64,000 bases of DNA from the NCBI GenBank assembly GCA_030374765.1, contig JARGXX010000138.1:1364001-1428000 (forward strand). Reading direction: 5' to 3'. This DNA comes from Agarophyton chilense. Taxonomy: Eukaryota > Rhodophyta > Florideophyceae > Gracilariales > Gracilariaceae. Shown here in pieces: positions 1 through 11,093 of the stretch. The position numbers and the translations under genes were made by a program. Positions within the stretch are counted from its first letter, which is position 1; each line of letters starts with the position of its first letter. The notes beneath the pieces are model-generated. The model was not told where the DNA came from, ran no database searches, and saw only the letters and a program-made list of their open reading frames with translations.

Positions 1-3000
1 GGTGTGAAGTCTTTCGACCATCCGTTAAACTCAACCAATTCAACGAACAGCAATGGAAATTCATCGTCGTCTGTATCTGGCTCCGGACCAGCATCGGCTG
101 AAAGTGACAAAAGAGGAACCCTTTCCTTCAACAACGCAAACCTTGATCGTTCACTGCAAGACTCAACTCTTCTCGGCCCGCTCGTCGATAGCGGTGCACC
201 ATACTCAGCAATCGGTCTATTTGAACTAAATGTTCTAGCAGATCACCTTGGCCTGTCACACAACCCGACACTCAATGCAATCCCGAAGTCACTTGGGGGA
301 TTCACGTGCTGGCAGTATGGTGTCGGAACGCACGCAAGCCCCGCCCGCAAAATTCTAGGGTCAATTGTGCTGAATGCCATAACCGACAACAGTAACACAG
401 TTTGTATAACTCACCTCGTACTCGATGGTTCATCGCAATGGGTGATCGGTCGCAATGTAACCAGTCGAGCGAACATTGAACATATCGGTCGTAACGCACT
501 TGTGTTCCCCTTTCATGAAGAAGAAGATCTTATCTCTCTTGTCGAGCGTTGGTTTCTATCGTTTATAGAGCTATCCAGGTTCCGTCCGTTGACCCAATCA
601 AAGAACGGCTTATCGGTCAACTCCGGCTCTACACTGTCATGTCTCTCGGCAGTGTCTGTCAACCACTCTTCATGGCCTCGTGTCAAACACGTGCTTGACA
701 AAGTTCACAAACACGTTTGCGGACATGCTGCGTTCTCAGACTACAAGGTGTTTCTGGAGCGCAACGGCCTATGGAACGACGTCGTAGCCAAGTATCTTTC
801 AGATGTCGTGAACACCTGCAATGCATGCCACTCCACCTCGCTACCGAAACCATCCAGAAAAGTATCCATTAGCTCTCTATTGAAAGAGTTCAACGAAATA
901 CTGTGTGTAGACCACTTGTTCCTTGAAGGACTCTGCGTCTTTCATTGCATGGACCTCGTCTCACGGTTCTCCGCCGCACGTGTTGTAAGAACCACCTCTC
1001 TCAAAGAGGCAGTCATCGGCTTCGAATCATGCTGGAATTCGCAATTTTGGTACCCAGACTCATTTCTTGCTGACAAAGCGTTTACCACCGGTGACTTCCA
1101 GTCGTATGCCGACTCTCTCGGAATTCCGATTAAGCTTGTTCCCAAGCAACGTCATCACAAAAACCCCATTGAGTCAAAGCACAACATCATACGATCGGTG
1201 TTCTTGCGCTTGAAAGAAAGTGCCGGAGATGATTACATCCCGGAGGTTGCTGCCTATCAAGCAGTCACTATCTCAAATGACTTGTATGGAAACGATGTCA
1301 TGTCCGCATTCGAACTGGCAAAGGGCTTTACCAAACCGATCAACACAAAGCCAGCTGACACCGCTGTTCCCCAGGACGTCATCGACGCTCGTGACCAACT
1401 GCACGCCCGCCGCAAGTTGGCACTGATCCTTAGATCGAAATCGACCGACGAAGTACCGATAGCAACTGGTGACACGGTAGAAATCTTTCAAAAGAAAGAT
1501 TCTGAGAAGCGTGGCAGATGGTCTGAACCGAAGACAGTACTCGCAGTCGATCGCCATGCCCGCTCTATTTCCGTACCTGGCAGTAATGGCCGAGTCATTA
1601 CTGCCACGATTGAAGATGCTCGCCCCGCCATCTCCCCGACATCATTCGCTCAAGTTGTGCAAGATGCAATTGACACTCTCGATGAGTGCATGCCCGTATT
1701 ATCTGACACTGCTCATGATGAAACGCTTTCGACAAACGCCGATGATGACCGAAAGGACGAGTCGCACGTCACACCCGAAGACCCTCAGGACTTTTCCGAT
1801 GACCGCAATCACAGCCCAGCTGTTGGTGACCGAGTTGATGTTTTATGGAATGATGATGGTGTGATATACCCTGGTGCGGTACACTCGCGAGCCGAAATCG
1901 GCAAAGTGACAATACACTACGACAATGGGGACATTGAGAACGATGTAGACCTGAACAGTGTACCGTGGACACCATCTGACACTACCGAAGCCCCGCTTGC
2001 TGCTGCCAGCAGCAATCTGAAAGCTAGGCTACAGGTCACTAGCACTGAAGACACGATACTCTCATCGATGCTAGAGCACTTTAATAATAAGCCTTTTATG
2101 CGGCATCAAGATCAAGGATTTGATCAATACCCGCTCGTCAATGCGTATGCCCGGAAAGAAGAGACCTTTCTGAAGACCTCTCGCGTTGTTTGCATTCGAG
2201 ATATTCCTAAAGGAGCTAACGTCATCAACAGTCATACGCTCTATAAGATCAAGCACAATGACGATGGATCCTTGAAGTTGAAAGCCCGAATTGCGCCGCA
2301 TGGAAACGAAGACGCTCTCAAACACACCCTCAACAAAGACTGCGCCACCTGCTCGCCGACTGGGCTTCGTATCCTAGAATCTGTGGCATCTCTTTTTGGC
2401 TGGACACTTTATAAGGCAGACGTTAAAGCCGCATTCTTACAGACCGGTGCTGCTGAAAGAGATGTGTATGTGAAGCCACCTGCTGAGAGTCACATGCGTG
2501 CGACACAAGTGTGGCTCCTTTTAACTGCTGCGTATGGCTTAGTCAACGCCAACGCTAAATGGCAATCAAAGTCAGATGCCGTGATGCCAGAACTCGGACT
2601 AGAGCAATCCAAGCACATACCCCAGCTTTTCTTCAAGAAAAAGGATGGAAAGCTAGCACTTCTGGTTCCCAAGGTCGTAGATGACCTCAAGGCAGCAGGG
2701 GTAGGAGACCATGCCAAACAGTTTCTCTCAGCCTTTGATCAGAAGTTCAAGTTCGGCACGGTTAACTGCGGACCAGGTCACATGAGGTATTTCGGAATCA
2801 ACACAATCCAGAATGAAGACTTTTCTATCGCAACCAATGCCGACGACAAGCTTGAGGCGATAGGCGAGTGTCCGATCTCTAGACATCGGCGCAAAGAAAG
2901 CTCTGAAATTATCAACGCCATCGAGAAAGCTACGTACGCATCTATCAACAGCTCCATTGGCTGGATTGGAACCACTGCTTCTCCTATTTGTGCATTTTAC

Positions 3001-3672
3001 GCAAGCTATCTCCAGCAGAAAGCGCCTCAGACCCAAGATCACCACCTTGTTGAACAGACAACTATTACTCGTCGCTTGAAGAATCTTGGCACTACCATAA
3101 TGCACTCGCGCCCAAAAGATAACTCTGACTACGAGCTTTCGATTCTTGTCTTTGCTGATGCATCTCGAATCGACGATGTAGGACAGATAGGCGTCGTCAC
3201 TGGACTTCTGCTAGGTCCCATGCAAAAAGGGTCCATTTATCATGTTATCTCGTGGATTTCTCACAAGGCTAAGCGTCCTGTTCGCAGTGTTCCCGCAGCA
3301 GAAGTTTTTGCCGCCGCAGAGGGCATCGACGACGGCAGGGTAGTCTGAAATGTGTACAATGAACTACTGAATGTGAAGTTTAAATTGCATATTTGTGTTG
3401 AGTCAAAGGATCTCTTCAGTTCTATGTCGACTCAGAAACTATCAATTGATAAGTCGATTCGCGGAGATGTGGGCTCCATCAGGTACGAGTTTCAAACAGA
3501 GGCCGTCGACACGATATCTTGGATGCCTGGCACCATAAACATCGCAGATCCACTCACAAAGAAAGACAGCTGCCTCACCGATGCACTTCAACTAACTATG
3601 TTCACTGGGAAACTGACGATGCACTACGACTCCGTGGCCGAAACGCAGAAGTGTGAAAAGAACTTTGGCTAA
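1..3672 (+). pseudogene. Copia-1 polyprotein (PR-IN-Tudor-like-RT-RH), 5' part off window
   Basis: This is the 3' portion of a Ty1/copia gag-pol in one reading frame that is already open at the window edge, so gag and the 5' LTR lie outside. Domain order is copia-like. An aspartic protease has LVDSGA near nt 187. The integrase has a zinc-binding region (H..H..CNACH, nt 676-840) and core acidic residues in VDHLF, LADKAF and NPIESKH (nt 910-1180). A Tudor-like segment follows, then reverse transcriptase with an FLQTGA motif and VVDD in place of the usual YVDD (nt about 2680). The RNase H ends in the hallmark NIADPLTK (nt about 3540). A single TGA at 3346-3348 cuts RNase H, and the frame resumes immediately to 3672, so this is one nonsense change in an otherwise open frame. 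It is closely related to the Copia-C pieces at 5071-5345 and 30821-33290. Confidence 0.88.
1822..1968 (+). other. Tudor/agenet-like module inside Copia-1 polyprotein
   Basis: Between the integrase C-terminal domain and reverse transcriptase, the polyprotein has about 49 residues with the Tudor pattern. It runs VGDRVDVLW, then YPGAV, then VTIHYDNGDIE, then a hydrophobic end (NSVPW). Tudor domains are small beta barrels that often read methylated lysine or arginine. Here the module could tether the integration complex to chromatin, much as chromodomains do in gypsy chromoviruses. The assignment rests on pattern only. Confidence 0.6.
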
Positions 3673-5070
3673 AGAGAGAGCGATATGAATGTAGACACTC
3701 TCGTAGAATCTATCGAAAGCGCTGATATACAATGCATCTCCGTTTGTATTTGAATCCTGTATTACACGACGCCGGGTCTCACCTTACGTGACAACCGCTT
3801 GTGCATGGAGCCTCATGGCTACAAATACCAGAACTTGCACTCCGTTAAAGACGAGTAAAGACGACCAGACTGTACTTCGACTACACTCTCTGCTTAGATT
3901 CCTGTATCTAACTCCGATCATACTTATCTGCTGCACTTCCTTTTCTGGCGCTTGTAGCGCCCTCGTCTGGAAATATAGTGAGATACTCGCTAGTGTGAAT
4001 TTGGAGTCTTCAATTGGAGTTCGCTCTTAATAGTTTTTTCTTTCAACACACTGCGGTCCAGCGCGACATGGGTTCCTGAGCAGTTGACCTCACAATCATC
4101 AGACCTCATCAATTTGTGTATTGTTCTTCGAAACATTCTTTCGCATGCTAAGTCTGTAGTTGAGCTGCCTCTCGGCAGGAAACATGCTTGCGCCATTGTT
4201 TCATAGATACCGAATCAATTGAATTTTGAATTACAATCTTCAAGGGCGAGCGGCATGGTGGCATGCACACGAACATGTAATTGTGTTGGATGATCTGGTT
4301 GAGATCCAAGCCGCAAAACGTTCAGAGTCTGCATCCCGTTTTTTTCAAATTTCTGCCATTGTAAATCAGGAGATTCACTCTCCAATTGCATCACATAGAA
4401 GAACCCTAACGGTTTAAATCGATAAAAACAAAACTTTGCGTAGCATCAAACGGCTTGTAGAGAGCTCTTGTTTCCTGTCTCCGGGAATACAGTTCTCCAC
4501 CAAGGATAATGTTTTCGGGTGGTGCGTTTACCTTACAGAACAAAGAGAATGTCAGCCAACTCATACAAGTGGTTGATTCTGAACGAGAAATTTTGTGAAC
4601 CCCGTTCTATTCTGTTTCGAGCTTGGTGAGTGCCGATGTCTCACCGATCCTTGTGTATCACACTCAAACCAGAGTGATATCTTAGTAGCCGATTGCTAGC
4701 ATACTTTATACTGAATAATTTTGGTGGAGCAAATGTCACACACGAGGCTTGCTTTATCAGCGAGCATCGCCAAGAACAATAAGCTCACTGAGTGACGAAA
4801 GCTACTGCAGCTAGTGATATAGCAAAACGCACCTGTTGAGTTTTGCTACATCTTTCAGCATGGTATTCAATGGCCCATCAGCGTTCGATAAGCGAGACAT
4901 CCTCGCTATCGAGTTCAACGCTCGAAGGCACATTAAGTCCCGCGCCTTGGGCTCGCGCCCATAATTTGCAGTGCCATGTCTCGATATCAGCACTCTGTCG
5001 TGAATATAACTCACCCTCACGCATACAGCTGCAGCTCAACACGAAAACCGCTCCCAAGATAAGTTAAAGA
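3673..5070. other. No gene seen; expected 3' regions of two tail-to-tail copia elements
   Basis: Copia-1 ends on the plus strand at 3672 and the Copia-C RNase H ends on the minus strand at 5071, so this gap should hold their 3' untranslated regions and 3' LTRs. A purine run just after the Copia-1 stop (about 3671-3682) could be a polypurine tract. I found no clear pair of repeats and no credible ORF. Confidence 0.4.
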
Positions 5071-5345
5071 TTATGCTCCGAGCAAGCGCGACTGCCGAGT
5101 TGATGGAGTTGAATATCGTAATCTTTCACCCAGTTGATCTGTTCGAAGATCACTAACCGACTGCCAAAAATCTAGAGATATCTGTCCAGTAAACCGCAAT
5201 AGTTCAAGCGTCTGACAAAGTAGACTAGCTGGTTTCGTGAGCGGATCAGCGATGTTTGTTTTCCCTGGTGTCCAGATCATGCGGTCGATGTTGTTCGTTT
5301 CAAATTTATAGCGAACAACGAAACTGGTCAGCATGTGCAAGATCC
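5071..5345 (-). pseudogene. Copia-C, C-terminal RNase H fragment
   Basis: The minus-strand frame encodes a copia RNase H tail with VVRYKFET followed by IWTPGKTNIADPLTKPAS and ELLRFTG, matching the end of Copia-1 (SWMPGTINIADPLTKKDS, FTG) residue pattern by residue pattern. Coding similarity stops at about 5345, where the Helitron-like region begins. It probably belongs to the same original element as the gag-PR-IN piece at 30821-33290, which has the same strand and family, with the RT part lost between them. The alternative is an unrelated second relic of the family. Confidence 0.75.
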
Positions 5346-7552
5346 AGTCGTCGTCGCGGATTTGAATGAAGATGAAATCATTACAGCTCCAACAATCATC
5401 GGTGGATCACTTCCAAGTACCACGAGAACCACTGAAAACCATCCTCGGGCTAATGTCGAAGAAGAGATGCCTGCTCCGATGGAAGTTGAAGAAGATGAAA
5501 TCACTCCAGCTCCTGCACCATCCGCTGAGTCAGAACTTCAGCAGGTTCCTACTTTTGCTATTCATTCAGAATAACAACAATCGCTCCAAGAGCTTGATTC
5601 GACCGTCATGCTGTTTGCCTGACGTCCAGATCGTGGATTTTATCGCGTTTACTACGCATGGGATTCCGATGCTGCTCAAGCATGGATTGATCCAGCCACT
5701 CGTGCAAACATTCCTGAGTTTGAGACGTTGTCCACCGTAGGAACCCGCAGATGCAGAAGATGCGGTGAGTTTTCGCACACCTATGGTTCGTGTCCGTACG
5801 AAGACTGGACGTTACGAATTCATAGTTGCAAGTGGTGTGGGTGTGTGCTTTTAAAAAAAGAGGTACATGGAGTCTGTTGTGGCATGAAACGAAATTCAGG
5901 ATGGGAGGTCACCTTTCGTAGACGCCATACTAATGAAGAAATACGAAGCATATACCGTTCAAGAGCATTCCACTCGAACTTCTTAAACTTGAATACGCTT
6001 TTTGCCACCACTCAAGCGTTTATGGACATGTCCTATGTCACAGGATGTGGCCCTTCGTTTCTCAGACTAGAAGGAACTGCAGCACTCGCTCTCCCGGCAC
6101 ACAGACAGAGCAGCACGCGGTATAGTTTTCTTTGGGGCGCAGGGCCTCCTTCTCTGGATCTTGCTCACTATACAAGAGCAAACCTGCGAGCGTTTATCCA
6201 AGACATCAACGTGAAACACATGGTTCCGAGACTTTGCGAGGTGATTCAGCCCAAACCTGATGTGGTGCGAGAGCGGTATCGAGCGATGCTGACAACGGAG
6301 CAAATGCAGGCACAAGAAGAAAATACGGTTGACGTAAGCTCGCAAGCTGCGAACGAGGGAGTGATAGTTCGCGGATATGAGGGCACCAGAACTGCAACAG
6401 TGTCTGGTGACAACGTAGGTGCAGGTCCGGCCGATGTCCGAAGATGCTCCTGGAGCTGGACCATCCATGATGAGAACCTTCGTAGTCGATCCAGGCGGTC
6501 CGTACCATGTCGAGGCCCAGGTGCCTCAGTCGACTGAGGGCACAGTTACGGAAGAACACGCAGCTATCACAGGCGACACGGAGCAAGCAGGGGCTGCAGT
6601 AAACTCGAACAGCAACCCCCGAGTGCGGTGTAAATTGCTGAAACCGTCTTCTATGCTAGCAGAGAGAGGTACATTTCCCCTTCTGTACCCGTATGGCGAC
6701 GAGCATAAACCGTTGGACCTGCGTTTGTATCTGCAAGCACGAAATGGTACGCAAGAAAGCTTAGGGCTCGGTTTCGATCAGTGGAATCTTCAGAAGCTTA
6801 CTTGGGCACAAAATGCAAAGCGTCGACTGTATTCAGATAACTTTTTGCTTAATAGTGGTCCATTAGTGCAAATGTGGTTGCTTCGCACACAAACGAACAT
6901 TGAAGACATGCGACTTCAATACCTAGAACGGCAGCAGCAAGCACGCATAGTTCAAGAGACGGAAATCGTTCAAGCGCAAAATCAATCGACTGGCGGAATG
7001 ACTGACGCGCAATTCAGGCTTATGGGACGCATTTTGCTTTCTGATGACTCAGTGAACTCTTCTAAGTACTGGAAAAGTAAACGACAGGATGTGCAAGCGA
7101 TTGTGGCAAGAAAAGGGTCCCCTTCGCTATTCATCACCGTCACAATGAACGTATGGCGAGCGGATGTGAAGCGTTTAGGCATGGATACGACTCATCGGAG
7201 TGCTTTCCCAGCCCCAGCTAATCGTCCACGTCCACGCCCGTTTGACCGCCCAGACTTGATTTCCAGAGTTTACAACCAGTGCATCAACGATATTGTGAAA
7301 GACCTCGAAAAGAATTCAGAACAGTTATTCGGGTCCAAGTGCTTTGGACTTGCAGCAAAGCTGGAGTTTCAAGAACGAAACGTACGGCACCATCACATCC
7401 TGCTATGGTTAGAAGGAGGTGTAATAGAAGACGTAGATGCCATTGACAGTCTGATTCGAGCCGAAGTACCAAGTCCAGGGGAAGATGACGAACTGCGCGC
7501 CCTCGTTTTATCTACTTGCTTGTACGTCGCTAGCGGCCGTCGAGTTGCATAG
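5335..7552 (+). pseudogene. Helitron-like replication initiator, N-terminal and Rep parts, broken
   Basis: Two overlapping frames (to 6537 and from 6419) give one Helitron-type protein split by a frameshift near 6420-6530. The first part has a cysteine-rich N-terminal segment (CRRCGEFSHTYGSC, CKWCGC, CCG) typical of Helitron-encoded proteins. The second has LLYPYGD, LFITVTMN and the metal-binding region EFQERNVRHHHILLWL, which supplies the HxH of the HUH endonuclease. The protein stops at 7552, before the catalytic tyrosines and the Pif1-like helicase, where a tandem repeat begins. An acidic proline-rich stretch (5335-5574) may be the start of the same gene. The element is non-autonomous. Confidence 0.8.
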
Positions 7553-7932
7553 TCCGTCATTTTAAGTCTACACTGCAAGTAATAGTATTGGCGGCAGTTC
7601 AAACGGAAATATGTGCGTGCCGCGGCCGCTGCTAAGGCGCGCAGCGCCGCTAGCGGCCGTCAAGTTGCCAAGTCCGTGCCTGTACGTCGACACTGCAAGT
7701 TACAGTTTCGGAGGCAGTTTGAACGGCATAATATGCTACAACTGCCCCATTGCTTTTAAAATAAACTGTCCTTAACCAAGCATACCATACATTTCAGAGC
7801 TCGTTTCACGATATATCTTTAGTATATCGTGCACCATCTAATGCTAAACGGCACAGCGCTCCTAGTAGCCGATAACCTGCTATGATCCATCACTGTACGT
7901 CGCCACTGTCAATAATAGAATCTTCAGCAAGC
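7526..7932 (+). repeat. Imperfect tandem repeat, about 120-bp period
   Basis: A segment starting GCTAGCGGCCGTC and containing ACACTGCAAGT and GGCAGTT occurs at about 7530 and again at about 7650 with scattered mismatches. A partial third match (CTGTACGTCG then CACTG) lies at about 7893. The first copy truncates the Helitron protein, so these repeats may be non-coding Helitron sequence or a later insertion. The block is rich in GC palindromes such as GCCGCGGC. Confidence 0.6.
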
Positions 7933-8040
7933 TTGGCCTTATATCTCTGCAAAAGGCTACGCTTAGAGCTACAAACGCTACTAAAAGCTCAAGCATAGTA
8001 TAATAAGCTTCATAGAAACGAAATAGTCGAGCAGAACGAC

Positions 8041-8084
8041 CGCGGCGCGCAGCGCCGCCTGCGGCCGAAGGCCGCTTTCTCTTG
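8041..8084 (+). other. GC hairpin and probable Helitron 3' terminus
   Basis: GCGGCC-GAA-GGCCGC (8061-8075) is a perfect 6-bp hairpin, followed after TTTCT by CTTG (8081-8084). Immediately after, the Gypsy-A LTR sequence begins at TTTAGTAA. In the intact 3' LTR copy the same point reads A then TTTAGTAA (30152/30153). A hairpin a few bases before the end and insertion between A and T are Helitron 3' traits; CTTG instead of CTRR is an imperfect match. Confidence 0.45.
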
Positions 8085-8751
8085 TTTAGTAATTTTCAGT
8101 ATTTATGTAGCTACGCTATCGCTATTTAGTGTCTATTTTTTGGGCGCGCGCCCATTGTCAGGGGCCGCGCGCCACACTACTTAGGAGGTTGAGCACTGCT
8201 CCCCAATAAACACCCTCTTGGGAGAGCCGATGGAGGGAGTCTTGGCCCTGATCTCTTCGCCTTCGGCGCGTCTTCACCGCATACTGCGTGAGCGCCCGTT
8301 GCCCGTTAGTTCATCCACCCCTCTGTCGACCAGAGTGCTATCACCACCGTGGGTTCATATTTAATCGCCGACACTTGTCGTAGTCTCGCCCCTGTATAGG
8401 GTTTCGCCCCCGTTTCCTCTTGTTCTTCTTTTTGGCTCTCGTGAGTAGCCGCCTCACTCACCTCGCTCGTCCACCTCATACGAGTGTTTCCTCGCTCGTT
8501 TTCCGACAATCGCCGTGATACCGCTCCGCCTAGGATTGGTCACACCCCCGACTGTGCCGTGCTCACCTGAACACTCTAGGTATATCCCGCCGGATTGGCC
8601 TCAGTCTTACACCCGACTCCGTCGTGCCTTTCCAGAGTGGCTCTGTTCCTGTGCTCCACTGGGACGCGTCTCCTCCGCCTGAGGCGTGTCTCTCAAAAGA
8701 GGAAGATCCCGAACATCTTCGTGGTGTCTCCGCTCCAAGCCTTGTCCTAAA
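8085..8751 (+). repeat. Gypsy-A 5' LTR, outer end missing
   Basis: It is a direct repeat of 30153-30820, sharing landmarks such as the GC-rich segment near 8150, GAGCACTGCTCCCCA and the terminal TTGTCCTA(A/C)A. The first about 220 bp present in the 3' LTR (29933-30152) are absent here and replaced by the Helitron-like end. It ends at 8751, followed by the primer binding site. Confidence 0.8.
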
Positions 8752-8754
8752 AAC

Positions 8755-8773
8755 TGGTCTCCCAACTTAGAAG
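8755..8773 (+). promoter_or_regulatory. Gypsy-A primer binding site
   Basis: TGGTCTCCCAACTTAGAAG lies 3 bases after the LTR end. It begins with TGG, the complement of a tRNA CCA end, and differs at one base from the site of Gypsy-B (27004-27022). I could not name the tRNA. Confidence 0.7.
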
Positions 8774-8889
8774 TTTGAGTCGGGCACACTCAGTCACGAT
8801 TAATCGGAAAGAGGACTCACAAATTGAGGTTGATCTCTGTTGCCCTCTTTGAGGAAGTTTCTTGGCCCCACTAGCCGATCGGGTTTGGA

Positions 8890-10977
8890 TACTCACGTGT
8901 AACGGATTCTGATCTCAAGTCGTCCAAAGACCGTCCGAGGACGCGGAGTCGAACCGGTGTACCGGAAACATCGCAACCATCCCGTATTTCGGTCCTTTCA
9001 CGGTCTCATACCGGTGGATCGACTGGCGGGCCAGGTGGAAGGACCTCGAGACCTCCTGTCTCTGATTCGACAGCCCCAGCAAGTGGAGCAGGACCGGCGT
9101 CTGCCGCCGCCCAGATGCTCTCCCTCGCTAGGGACGTCACTCTCCATCTCAGCTTTGCAGCTGTGGAAGAGCAACTCCGCTCTATGCGGGAAGCTCAAGT
9201 CGTCCTTGCAGAGGAGTTCGATTCCCTTCGCAAGAAGGTGGATGACACTGCTACGCAGGATTTTTCTGAGGACCTTCGTGTCTTCTGTGTGGATATGAAC
9301 TCGATTCTAGAGTCCCTTGGTGGACTCTCGGCCTTTGTCAAGGACGCTGCAGACAAGTTCTCGCGCGTCCGAAGCCGTCTCGAGACGTTGGAACAAACCC
9401 TAGTGTCGGGGAATGATCCGGCCGAGTCGGTTGCAGTATCCCACAAGGGAAATAAGGAAGAGAACCGCCAGGCTCGAAAGAAGCGAAGGAACACGAATCC
9501 CTAACCGTCGGATTCCTCGTCCTCGGCGTCCGACTGTTCCGATTCATCGGTGGAAGTAGCTCGCCGTGAGCGTTCCTCACGCTCTAAGCGGTCAACAGTC
9601 ACCCATGGTGTGATCCGCGCCCGCACGAAGGGAAGGAAGCACACAGGTTTGAAGGAGCTGAAACCGACCAATTCGCTCTTTAAGAAGCTCTTATCAAACC
9701 GGTACTACCGTTTGGAGGACTCCTCTTTGGATCGTACACCACGTGGTATGGGAGGAGTGAAGGACTGCATTAAACGAAGGCAGCTCTCACTACGAAACCA
9801 GTTGTTTTCTGGAGAAGACCCAATACTGGTGTTGGATTTCTTGTCACGCTTTGTCGCGGAAGCTGACATCCTTGGAATGAACGAGGGACAGGCCTACCTT
9901 GCCTTACCGTACTTCTTACGTGGGCTTGCAGAAGACCAGTATCACTCTGTCAGAGGTTCATCAAGCGCCTCCGAAGGAGGGGTCACATGCTGGCCTAAAG
10001 CAGTTCAATACCTCCTGAGGTCGTATGCTACGAATTCCGCCATTCAGCAGGCTATACTAGCCCTGCGGGACACTCGCCAACGTCCAGGCGAGTCGGAAAC
10101 CGATTATTTCTCGCGCCTTAACAAGGCTTTCCACCGCTGTGGCAATGTTTACCCCGCTGAAGAGCGTTGTACCATGTTTGTCGATGGTTTGGACCCGGAG
10201 ATCCGGACTCTTGTTGCTCGACGTCGAGAAGATAGACCTAAAGCCACTTATTTGGAACTAGTGCAGTTCGCTCGTCTAGAAGGTGAAGCCCTGCGCGCAC
10301 GCACTCCTGGATCAAGGCTTAGGTCCGCAAAAGCGTTGATGTTACAACCGGGTACCCTGTCTGCTTTGATGATCGACGAACAGGCCTTTTGAAGGGATTA
10401 TAATAACGTGCAGCTAGCCAATAGCGAAGTTCATTCCATCCGGACAACGGAGTTACCCTCAACATTGGACGAGTCACAATACGTGATTTGGGATGACACG
10501 CTACTCTATGCGGATAATGGTCGCGTCCGTGCGCCACGCGTCCCACACGAGAGTGGTAATGTCCGCTTTTCGCGTCCTGGTTGGAGAGATACCCGCGTCG
10601 CGGTGAAGTTCGCCGAGCCTCGCCACCCAACACCGGATTTTGGTCTGATTTGTCATCTCTGCTACAAACAAGGCCAGACTTCTCCACAATGTGTGTTGTC
10701 CCTCAGAGAATGGGCTCAAGTCGTAGTCAATTACGAGGCCCTATCCCCAGAGGACAAAGCAGCTGTTCCGATTGCATCGTATATCCCCGCTCGAACGGAT
10801 GTTCCACGTCACGTGTCGCTTCCCCGAGCTCGGGTGGTACCTGCACCGGAATTTCGTGTCACCGATGTGGTCGGTCACCCCACCGCTTCTGCGGTACCTT
10901 CTGGACCTGATGCCCAGGCGTTGCCCGCTCAACGCCCTGAGCAGCCGCCTTCGGTGGAGCAGGCCCAGAAAAACTAA
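8890..10977 (+). pseudogene. Gypsy-A gag, two in-frame stops
   Basis: One frame carries a gag-like protein homologous throughout to Gypsy-B gag. It has a coiled N-terminal part, a Ser-rich linker, then a capsid-like core with YRLEDSSLDRTPRG, DPILVLDFLSRFVAEADILGM and GGVTCWP. The frame is broken by TAA at 9502-9504 and TGA at 10390-10392, and it continues after each. The zinc knuckle near 10650 reads CHLCYKQGQTSPQC: the histidine seen in Gypsy-B is glutamine here, so metal binding is probably lost. No good initiator ATG is visible; homology begins upstream of the first ATG (9115). Confidence 0.85.
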
Positions 10978-11093
10978 ATGTGGGAGTCTCCTCTCAAGGA
11001 GAGGCGCCTTCAGAGTCGAGGTCGACGGTGCCCGAGCCGTCCAAGCCTCGCTCCCCGGTTTAAATCCTTTTAAATAAAGAGGCCGTCAATGAC

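Noticed and set aside
8085-8751. Independent small genes in the region (short plus and minus ORFs near 8300-8790)
   Set aside because: They lie inside an LTR and have counterparts only in the other LTR copy.
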